64,000 bases of DNA from Nostoc sp. NMS2 (lineage in GTDB: Bacteria > Cyanobacteriota > Cyanobacteriia > Cyanobacteriales > Nostocaceae). The stretch's first letter is position 1. Each line of letters begins with the position of its first letter. Shown here in pieces: positions 58,223 to 64,000 of this stretch. The stretch is taken from positions 62,001-126,000 of the forward strand of contig NZ_JABXKH010000064.1 of assembly GCF_017115105.1 (NCBI RefSeq), given 5' to 3'. Position numbers and translations under genes: made by a program. The notes beneath the pieces were generated by a model. It did not search any database and was not told where the DNA came from. It was given only the letters and a program-made list of their open reading frames with translations.

Positions 58223-58804
58223 ATGACTCAATTAAGCGAAACCGTCAAAGAATTAATCGCCAAAGCTAGAATTATCAGCTTTGCTGAGTGGGAACAGTCT
58301 CATTCCAAAGTAGCAATTGCCATATTCCAAGCTGCGGATGATGCTTTCCGCTATCTGAACGACGAAGATTTATTGCAGATTACAACCTTGTCACCCGATA
58401 ATTCTGAATTGATTCCTGTTGCTGTATTGTTACGCGATCGCGCCGCCGAAATTGTTGATGAAGCTAGAGAGCAGGTTTTGACGACCTATCCTGAAATTAT
58501 CCAGCCTGGAGGTGGCCTTTATCCGCCTGAACGCGCCCAAGCTTGCTGGCGAGATTTTTGGCATTTTCTTCGCTGCATTACTTATGGCATCGCAGGTGGG
58601 CACGCTGAGTATACAAATCCCACAGGACTGCACTATATGAATTTACTCTATCAGGAATTACAAGTTCCATTAGATGCAATGCTCTTAGGCTTAAAAAGCA
58701 TTAAAGCTGCTAGTTTGAAACGTTGCCCAGCCAATCAGCAAGAAATTCTTAATCCCTACTTTGACCATTTAATCACCCAACTGGCTACTTTCCAAATTCG
58801 GTAA
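58223..58804 (+). CDS. Divergent phycobiliprotein (AplA-like)
   Basis: 193 residues from ATG 58223. Globin-like phycobiliprotein fold with the chromophore region RAQACWRDFWHFLRCITYG, where Cys108 takes the place of the bilin-binding Cys84 and Arg110-Asp111 are the bilin contacts. The usual AGD loop is replaced by AGGHAEYTNPTG, and the C-terminal helices differ from CpcA, CpeA and ApcA. AplA of Fremyella is such an orphan phycobiliprotein outside the antenna. A similar regulatory or sensory role is my inference. The start codon abuts a repeat, and no ribosome-binding site is visible. Confidence 0.72.
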   Translation: MTQLSETVKELIAKARIISFAEWEQSHSKVAIAIFQAADDAFRYLNDEDLLQITTLSPDNSELIPVAVLLRDRAAEIVDEAREQVLTTYPEIIQPGGGLYPPERAQACWRDFWHFLRCITYGIAGGHAEYTNPTGLHYMNLLYQELQVPLDAMLLGLKSIKAASLKRCPANQQEILNPYFDHLITQLATFQIR

Positions 58805-59465
58805 GGTAAGTGAGTGTGAATAATTCAAGGTTTGTAGTCACGGCTATATCTGCTTACCAAGAGCCAATTTAATTAAATTTACATTACGTAACATAGTTTG
58901 ATTTATTCTTGCCCACTTACCAAGATTAACTTTAGTGACTCAGCACGATAAATACTCTTGCTCAAGGGAAAACAACAATCCGATCGCCTGCATCCCAATC
59001 GCAAATCAAATACTAAAAACAAGCTTAAATTTCTCTAAAGCATTATCTAACTTAATAAAAATTAATAAATATGGTTTCAGCATCGTATCAAAATATGTAA
59101 AGGTATTTGATGATGTAAAAACTTAAATAATCAAGACTAATAAGGATTTGAAGTCTCTATGACCTTTCCTTTGTCACAAAGATGTAAAGTTTTTTTAACA
59201 TCTGCTGAATTCCTTCTCATAAAATTTAGTTGTTAAATGTGGGAGATAGTTTGAATAGCTTTTAGACCAGCATCACGATTAGGGTTTGCTCAATTCTGCC
59301 GTCAGTTGTCATATACAAAGATATCTAACGCACTTTAAAAAAATAAAGTTTTACAAATGCTAGTCAGTAGCAAAAATAACTGACAGCTGAGGCGAAATTC
59401 CACGCCCATAAGGGGTAGGATGCTCAAAAATTCCATTTAATTTACGTTTTTAGGGAGATACTTCA
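58805..59465. promoter_or_regulatory. 661-base leader region of the cpe operon
   Basis: AT-rich, no accepted gene (a 63-codon frame at 58935 is rejected). The long unique stretch before the rod linker gene suggests an extended regulatory leader. A ribosome-binding site AGGGAG lies 16-11 bases before the linker ATG. I cannot pick the CpeR target site. Confidence 0.45.
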
Positions 59466-60224
59466 ATGTCACTATGGGCTATTGATTCACCTAATGTTGA
59501 ACTGCGTCCGAACACCAGCGAAAGTGAATTACAAACACTGATTCGGGCAGTTTACAAACAGGTTTTGGGGAATGCTCACTTGCTAGAAAGTGAGCGCCTA
59601 GCTACTGCCGAATCGCAATTGCGCGATCGCAAAATCAGCGTCCGCGAATTCGTCAACACCGTTGCGAAATCAGAACTCTATCAATCCCTGTTTTTCAGTT
59701 CTTCTTCCCAATATCGGTTCATTGAACTGAACTTCAAACACTTGCTAGGTCGTCCTCCTGCCGATCAAGCAGAAATTGCCGAACACGTCCGCATCTACAA
59801 CGAACAAGGCTACGATGCTGAAATCGAATCCTATATCGATAGCGAAGAGTATCAGCAGAATTTTGGCGAGAATATTGTTCCTTATCCTCGCAGCACTAGC
59901 TCCCAAATAGGAATTAAGAACGTTACCTTTAACCGCACCTTTACCTTATTGAGAGGAGTAGCAAGCAGCGATAGCGATCGCAAAGCCAAACTGATCCGTG
60001 ATATAGGCGCAAATTTACCCACATCTATCAAGGCTCCTGCTGCTGGTTCTAGTGTAAACAGCACCAGCAAACGCTTCTTGATTAAGGCAGTCAAAGGTTC
60101 AAATAATCTCCGTACTCGTCTGGGCAACCTTGAATATGTAGTTAACTACAACCAACTGTCTGGGCAAGTGCAAAACATTCATAGAACGGGCGGCAAAATC
60201 ATCAGTATCACTGAAGTTGCTTAA
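59466..60224 (+). CDS. cpeE: Phycoerythrin-associated rod linker (CpeE/CpeD/CpeC family)
   Basis: 252 residues. An N-terminal linker domain (about 18-145) with LQTLIRAVYKQVLGNAHLLESERL, FVRTVAKSELYQSLFF-like and FKHLLGRPPADQAEI, and a C-terminal CpcD-like domain (about 200-252) RFLIKAVKGSNNLRTRLGNLEYVVNYNQLS that caps rods. It joins phycoerythrin hexamers in the phycobilisome rod. The position before cpeS-cpeT-cpeR recalls the cpeCDESTR operon of Fremyella, so I call it cpeE; cpeC or cpeD cannot be excluded. Confidence 0.85.
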   Translation: MSLWAIDSPNVELRPNTSESELQTLIRAVYKQVLGNAHLLESERLATAESQLRDRKISVREFVNTVAKSELYQSLFFSSSSQYRFIELNFKHLLGRPPADQAEIAEHVRIYNEQGYDAEIESYIDSEEYQQNFGENIVPYPRSTSSQIGIKNVTFNRTFTLLRGVASSDSDRKAKLIRDIGANLPTSIKAPAAGSSVNSTSKRFLIKAVKGSNNLRTRLGNLEYVVNYNQLSGQVQNIHRTGGKIISITEVA

Positions 60225-60267
60225 GTAGGTGAGTGGGGAGTAGGACTGGGGGGAGAATCTCCTGTAC

Positions 60268-60287
60268 AGACGCGATTAATCGCGTCT
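60268..60287. repeat. AGACGCGATTAATCGCGTCT palindrome
   Basis: Second copy of the perfect 20-base palindrome seen at 10968-10987. It lies in the linker-cpeS gap and could form a processing or attenuation stem. Confidence 0.7.
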
Positions 60288-60394
60288 CTCCTAACTCCCA
60301 ACTCAGTCAAGGAAGCTAGTATATAACTGGGAGAATAACTATTTAGCTAAGATATCTCTTGGATTGTAAGCTACTTTTTAAAATCACTTTTCTA

Positions 60395-60931
60395 ATGGAA
60401 ATTACTGAATTCTTTGAACTTTCAATTGGACAATGGCGATCGCAACGTAGCGGTCATCATTTAGCATTCGCTCACTTTGAACAAGTGCTGTCTAACATTG
60501 ACATCGAGTCTCTATCCACCGACGATCCGGCGGTACTAGCAATTTGTCAATTGTATGACACTGACCCCGGCAGTATCACTCACCCCTTTCGGATGACTTG
60601 GAAAGGTGAGTCAGACTGGGACGATAAACCAATCTCTGGTAGCACCGTGCTAGTGCCAATTCCAGATATAGAAAATCCTTCTAAAGGAAAACTCTTACGC
60701 GATCGAGGATACGCTGAGACAATCCCAGCAGTGGGTAAATACCACTTAAGTGAAGATGGTATTTTTACCCTGCTGACAGAATATGAACACGCTGCTGCTG
60801 AAGAGCGAATTTGGTTTGCCACACCAAATCTGCGATTTCGGGTAGCGACAATTAAAACCAGTGATGGTAAAGGCGTGACAACAGCTTCCTTTTCTTCAGA
60901 GATTCGCTCTTTGTCTAGTTCAACCAGTTAG
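60395..60931 (+). CDS. cpeS: CpeS-type phycoerythrobilin lyase (second S-type gene)
   Basis: 178 residues from ATG 60395 (MEITEFFELSIGQWRSQRSGHHLAF); the longer frame (60359) is not family-like. CpeS-type lipocalin lyases attach phycoerythrobilin to phycoerythrin subunits. Blocks: FELSIGQWRSQRSGHHLAFAHFE, MTWKGESDWDDKPISGSTVLVPIPD, GKLLRDRGYAETIPAVGKYHLSEDGIFTLLTEYEHAAAEERIWF (in parts), and NLRFRVATIKTSDGK. It lies between the linker and cpeT genes as in cpeESTR. Confidence 0.9.
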   Translation: MEITEFFELSIGQWRSQRSGHHLAFAHFEQVLSNIDIESLSTDDPAVLAICQLYDTDPGSITHPFRMTWKGESDWDDKPISGSTVLVPIPDIENPSKGKLLRDRGYAETIPAVGKYHLSEDGIFTLLTEYEHAAAEERIWFATPNLRFRVATIKTSDGKGVTTASFSSEIRSLSSSTS

Positions 60932-60991
60932 TAATATTCAGGTTAAAACATAGAAGGAATCATCTGGTTTTGTCACTACTGAGGTTGAATT

Positions 60992-61621
60992 ATGACAATA
61001 GCACCCAGTGAATCTAGCACCAACGCTAGTGATTTGCTCACCTTAGCCTGTTGGATGGCAGGAGATTTTAGCAACTACAAGCAATCTTTTGCAAATCCCC
61101 AACTTTACGCCCACATTCACATTTTTTTCCGTCCTTTACCGATTGAATTTTTTTCTGCCATCGGTTTTTATTCAGAACAAGCTTACGATCACGATTTATG
61201 GACACCCTATCGCCAGGGAGTACATAAACTGGTAGATTGTGGCGATCGCATTTATATCGAAAATTACAGCTTGAAAGACCAGATGCTTTATGCAGGTGCG
61301 GCTCGTGAATTAGATATCCTCAAAACCATCACCCCAGAGAGCATCGAACGGCGTTATAACTGTTCGATGGTTTTTATGCGAGAGGGTGAAATGTTTCGGG
61401 GTAGCGTGGAACCAGGCAATCAATGTCTGATTAACCGCAATGGATGCCAGACATATCTAGTCAGCGACGTAGAAATAACCGAGGATACTTGGATAAGTCT
61501 AGATAAAGGTATAGATATTGAAACCCACAAGCAGATATGGGGATCAACTGCTGGCCCTTTGCGATTTGAAAAACGAGAAAGTTTTGCTGATGAATTACTT
61601 GCAGTGAGAGCATTATGTTGA
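60992..61621 (+). CDS. cpeT: CpeT/CpcT-family phycobiliprotein lyase
   Basis: 209 residues. T-type lyases are beta-barrel proteins that attach bilin to the second site (around Cys153-165) of beta subunits. Signature blocks are LLTLACWMAGDFSNYKQSFANP, HIHIFFRPLPIEFFSAIGFYSEQAYDHDLW and YRQGVHKLV, and FRGSVEPGNQCLINRNG. Its stop overlaps the next frame: the ATG at 61615 and TGA at 61619-61621 overlap, so cpeR may be coupled to it. Confidence 0.92.
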   Translation: MTIAPSESSTNASDLLTLACWMAGDFSNYKQSFANPQLYAHIHIFFRPLPIEFFSAIGFYSEQAYDHDLWTPYRQGVHKLVDCGDRIYIENYSLKDQMLYAGAARELDILKTITPESIERRYNCSMVFMREGEMFRGSVEPGNQCLINRNGCQTYLVSDVEITEDTWISLDKGIDIETHKQIWGSTAGPLRFEKRESFADELLAVRALC

Positions 61622-61647
61622 TTCAGCTTGAATCTGTTAAATATAAA

Positions 61648-61953
61648 ATGTTACCTCCACAGGCTGAAAAAAAGATGCGCTGTTGGATTCGTAGTCGCCA
61701 CTTGATTTGTTCAGGTAACTTTTTTATATTCGAGACATTAGAATATACGACCATTGAAAGATTCTCTGAATGTGTCGCTTCTTTAGGAGGAACAGTAATA
61801 TCCGTTGACCCCATTAATAAAATCTGGATGGGCGATCATCGCCAAGTAATTTTATATCAGGCCAAAGCTAGTTTACATACTCCTCATCATACTTTGAAAC
61901 AATACTGGATAAAATACGGTGGTTTCTACACTAGATTTGATGAGCGTGCTTAG
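61648..61953 (+). CDS. cpeR: CpeR, activator of phycoerythrin gene expression
   Basis: 101 residues from ATG 61648 (MLPPQAEKKMRCWIRSRHLICSG); ATG 61615 gives 11 more residues and a 7-base overlap with cpeT. CpeR is needed for cpeBA and pebAB expression in green light in Fremyella. Visible blocks are FIFETLEYTTIERFSECV, GGTVISVDPINKIWMGDHRQVILY, and LKQYWIKYGGFYTRFDERA. The fold is PP2C-like in published work, but this protein has no phosphatase motif. It is the last gene of the operon. Confidence 0.88.
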   Translation: MLPPQAEKKMRCWIRSRHLICSGNFFIFETLEYTTIERFSECVASLGGTVISVDPINKIWMGDHRQVILYQAKASLHTPHHTLKQYWIKYGGFYTRFDERA

Positions 61954-62190
61954 AGTGACTTTCCCTCGAAAATCCTTCTGAAGTTTTGAATTTTAAATAC
62001 TCCCCAAAGGGATTGACGGCTAATTGTTAATGTTTAATTGCTAATTATTTACTATGATTAGCTGTTACTTATTAACAGTTAGCCGTCTAAGTTTGTTAGA
62101 AATACATACTATACAAAATAATCCAATACTGCGTAGATTTTGCCTAAAAAATAAATTTTTCTTAATCATTTTTTGATGATAAATAAACCT

Positions 62191-62527
62191 GCACTGTAGG
62201 CAATACGGTTCGGTTAACGTTCTAATACAGCACTTACGGCAGCTATGAGGTACATTCCCAAATCTGAAAGCTTTGATAGGAGAGGGCAAGGAAAAAAACT
62301 GTATTGCATAATAGCCGGAAGCGCTGTATAGCGTTTCCTAATCATACAAGGTACATCATAGTCCCCTCTCGAAGAGCGGGGTTGGGGGTGGGGTTCTCGC
62401 TTGAGTAAGGCACAAGAACCCCACCCCAATCCCCCTTAAAAAGTGGGGCTTTTAACCCTCTTTTACCCCCTTTTTAAGGGGGTCGCCGCAGGCGGGGGGA
62501 TCTTAATCGAACCGGATTGCCCCTACA
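62191..62527. mobile_element. Degenerate MITE-like element, second copy of the CAATACGGTTCGG family
   Basis: CAATACGGTTCGGTTAA (62201-62217) and TTAATCGAACCGGATTG (62503-62519) are inverted in 15 of 17 positions; the flanking CTGTAGG and CCCTACAG extend it. The inside has GGGGTTGGGGGTGGGG and CCCCCTTAAAAAG hairpins. No transposase. Confidence 0.55.
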
Positions 62528-62688
62528 GCGTCTATTTGCGTGGTTTTCGTAAATTATTATACAATATAGATAAAACTACATTATTTGAGTAACTATTAAT
62601 TTTTCCTCAGAGTAAAATTTATAGCCGACAAAAACATTTAAGTACAGAGAAAATAATATTTGTCCTTGATTGATAAGTATTTGGCAAT

Positions 62689-62722
62689 TTGGCAGCCAGT
62701 GATTAGAGTATTTTGATATATT
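62689..62722 (+). promoter_or_regulatory. Candidate sRNA promoter A (extended -10)
   Basis: TG-A-TATATT at 62714-62722, with upstream TATTTGGCA and TTTGGCA boxes at the same spacing as in promoter B. Start near 62729. Confidence 0.35.
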
Positions 62723-62728
62723 GCAGAA

Positions 62729-62784
62729 ATTACCAAGATGTTTTTACTTATTATACAGAAGACGGGCTAACGCCCGTCTTTTTT
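62729..62784 (+). ncRNA. Candidate small RNA 1 (about 56 nt)
   Basis: Short non-coding span between promoter A and the terminator at 62759-62784. No open frame fits. Expression is unproven. Confidence 0.35.
62759..62784 (+). terminator. Terminator H1
   Basis: AAGACGGGC TAAC GCCCGTCTTTTTT: nine-base-pair stem, tetraloop, six T. Confidence 0.85.
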
Positions 62785-62796
62785 GTTGTTAATTAT

Positions 62797-62838
62797 TTGG
62801 CATTTTGACATTACATGATAATTAAGCTGTGATATATT
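62797..62838 (+). promoter_or_regulatory. Candidate sRNA promoter B (extended -10)
   Basis: TG-A-TATATT at 62830-62838, with TTGGCA at 62797, 36 bases before TATATT, exactly as in A. TTACAT 62811-62816 is an alternative -35 at 16 bases. Confidence 0.4.
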
Positions 62839-62842
62839 AGCT

Positions 62843-63012
62843 AGAATGCAAATGATTAAAACATTAAGAATAAGCTCAACTAGCATTCTTTTTGTTCATA
62901 TTATTTGTTCGTCTTACAACCTATTAAGTTTTATTTGTGCTGTTTTTTGCAGAGTCCAAGGTGTATTGCCACTTTCAAGCTATTTAGACGGGATGATTTA
63001 TCCCGTCTTTTA
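62843..63012 (+). ncRNA. Candidate small RNA 2 (50 or 170 nt)
   Basis: From promoter B. A first stem AGAATGC (62843-62849)/GCATTCT (62883-62889) with TTTTT could end a 50-nt RNA; otherwise the transcript reaches the terminator at 62986. Confidence 0.35.
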
Positions 63013-63014
63013 TT
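62986..63014 (+). terminator. Terminator H2
   Basis: AGACGGGAT GATTT ATCCCGTCT followed by TTTATTTT. The stem resembles H1 (GACGGG/CCCGTC). Confidence 0.8.
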
Positions 63015-63096
63015 TTGCTTACTAGTTGGAAAAATCGCTTTCATGCAAGTTTTGGATGTAAAAATATTTTTAGTTGTTTTACTATCTTTAATATCT

Positions 63097-63145
63097 AAAT
63101 TAATCTGCCATAGTCTCTAGCATTTGGCAGATTAATTTTTTATTT
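63097..63145 (+). terminator. Terminator H3
   Basis: Perfect 14-base-pair stem AAATTAATCTGCCA/TGGCAGATTAATTT with a 14-base loop and a T-rich tail. Confidence 0.7.
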
Positions 63146-63279
63146 GAGGTATTCAATGATACTAGAAAAATATCCTATCAGGTTTGAGGATATTTGCACA
63201 CATCCTATAGGAAGATGCCCTATGAATATAATAATGAGTAAATTAATTCGGGATGTTGTTATGCACTGGATTTATATAG

Positions 63280-63307
63280 AGGTTTGGCTCACCGCCAAAC
63301 CTTTTTT
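63280..63307 (+). terminator. Terminator H4
   Basis: AGGTTTGGC TCACC GCCAAACCT followed by TTTTT. Upstream TGATACTAG at 63157 may serve as a -10 for a third RNA. Confidence 0.8.
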
Positions 63308-63410
63308 ATATCTCCAAAACTTACGCAAAAATCGCCAAAAAGTTTAATTTATCAGACGGACTTCTCGTCTGATATGCTGTAAGCTCTATAATGTTTGTCT
63401 GCAAGCAAAA

Positions 63411-64000
63411 TTAAAAACTAAAAGTACTCCTCAGAATGCCAATGGTAACTGAGTCACTATCTGGTGTATTACCAGGCTCCAAGATATGAATTATTCCTGG
63501 TGTAATGCTAATGTTATCTGTTAGCTGGAAACGATAAAATGCCTCAATTTGAGTAGTAGTCCCTGGTTGTCCACCTGCACGTCCTAAACCGGTATTAATA
63601 AAATCAGGGACATTATTCCCCACAGGTAGGTCGCTACTGGTGATTTTAGGAGGTTGACCGACATAAATTCCCCCCAAATTTCCTTTGGCAAATAAATCAG
63701 GAAAATTCATAAACACCATATAATTCGTCGTTTCTACATTTCCCGATTGCCCAGGAATATAAGATTTAGTATAACCACCCCACGCACCTGCGCTAATGCG
63801 GGGTGAAATTTGCCAAGTGACAGTCGCACCCACGGCATTAGTTTGCAAAGGTGCTGATTTTCCGGTAGTGGTATTAACTGTAGTTAAGCATTCATCACCA
63901 ACAAAGGTTAGCAAACAACCATCCGAAGCATAATTGTTGACGTAATACAAACTTAAATCTAGAGTATCAGTTGGTGTCAGCAGCAATTGCACACCAGTAG
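63411..64000 (-). CDS. OprB-type porin, C-terminal part (partial)
   Basis: The frame is open off the right edge of the window, so only the last 196 residues are visible. They form the barrel strands of an SLH/OprB porin: GAWGGYTKSYIPG, NYMVFMNFPDLFAKGNLGGIYVG, FYRFQLTDNISITPGIIHILEPGNTPDSDSVTIGILRSTFSF (in parts). The end matches the last 40 residues of the porin at 43759 closely, with Phe at the terminus. The N-terminal SLH domain would lie beyond the window. A hairpin at 63351-63373 lies just past the stop. Confidence 0.9.
   Translation of the reverse strand, partial: TGVQLLLTPTDTLDLSLYYVNNYASDGCLLTFVGDECLTTVNTTTGKSAPLQTNAVGATVTWQISPRISAGAWGGYTKSYIPGQSGNVETTNYMVFMNFPDLFAKGNLGGIYVGQPPKITSSDLPVGNNVPDFINTGLGRAGGQPGTTTQIEAFYRFQLTDNISITPGIIHILEPGNTPDSDSVTIGILRSTFSF

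Larger units (their letters stand above)
61954..63410. other. 1457-base region without a coding gene, between cpeR and the porin
   Basis: Holds an AATTGTTAATGTTTAATTGCTAATTATT stretch near 62030, the degenerate MITE, and the tandem terminators. Frames at 62065-62289, 62214-62429, 62905-63120 and 63144-63347 cross repeats or terminators and are rejected. Confidence 0.6.

Noticed and set aside
58935..59126. 63-codon frame before the cpe operon
   Set aside because: AT-driven residues (Asn/Lys/Ile), no ribosome site, no family resemblance.
62549..62562. GTA-N8-TAC, the NtcA pattern, upstream of the sRNA region
   Set aside because: Six fixed bases occur by chance about every 4 kb, it is 170 bases before the nearest proposed start, and no well-placed -10 follows.
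62905..63120. 71-codon plus-strand frame
   Set aside because: It runs straight through terminator H2 and has no ribosome site.
63144..63347. 67-codon plus-strand frame
   Set aside because: Crosses terminator H4, AT-driven composition.

Overview
The window is a chromosomal segment from a filamentous, phycoerythrin-producing cyanobacterium, most likely Nostoc or a close relative. The evidence is dense GCGATCGC (HIP1) octamers, heptanucleotide tandem repeats of the ATTCGTA and GTCATTA types, a HetZ-family gene, CP12, Ycf33, PAM68, an SLH/OprB porin and a phycoerythrin cluster with pebAB and cpeS-cpeT-cpeR. No tRNA, rRNA, CRISPR array, transposase or prophage was seen.

Layout. 1-9.3 kb is a minus-strand surface-sugar operon. 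pseB, pseC, an SpsF-type cytidylyltransferase, a PseG-PseH fusion and pseI form a pseudaminic-acid-type route. They are followed by a methyltransferase with its middle missing, a FemAB-like transferase, a second SpsF-type enzyme, a Gfo/Idh/MocA oxidoreductase and a DegT aminotransferase cut by the window start. 9.4-16 kb holds a TPR membrane protein, a 72-residue protein, an FHA-Ser/Thr kinase next to a PP2C phosphatase, an orphan amino-acid-binding lipoprotein and an ARO8/MocR-type aminotransferase. 17-24 kb has a block of MITE-like elements, larC, a YciO-type YrdC protein, a HetZ-family gene, a convergent overlapping restriction-modification pair, ycf33 and rbfA. 24-36 kb holds housekeeping and small conserved genes: a DUF4327 protein, a CDF transporter, a response regulator, guaA, cbiD, a metalloprotease, CP12 and a FIST sensor. 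36.9-41.9 kb is the kdpA-kdpB-kdpG-kdpC potassium pump operon, with no kdpD or kdpE beside it. 42-53 kb has an SLH porin, rpsO, PAM68, aroF, an HtrA protease, Ap4A phosphorylase and a TPR-trypsin protein that lost its front end.

53.2-62 kb is a phycoerythrin region. pebA-pebB make phycoerythrobilin from biliverdin, two S-type lyases and one T-type lyase attach bilins, a rod linker builds the antenna, CpeR activates cpe expression, and a HEAT protein and a divergent AplA-like phycobiliprotein sit among them. The structural cpeBA genes are not in the window. 62-63.4 kb has no convincing gene. It carries a degenerate MITE and then four successive factor-independent terminators with a duplicated promoter-like module, which I read as a candidate tandem small-RNA locus. 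The window ends inside a second porin.

The genome's G/C-rich and heptameric repeats press directly on genes here. They supply stop codons to several genes, fill the whole larC/yciO divergent spacer, sit inside the kdp operon and abut the start of the AplA-like gene.
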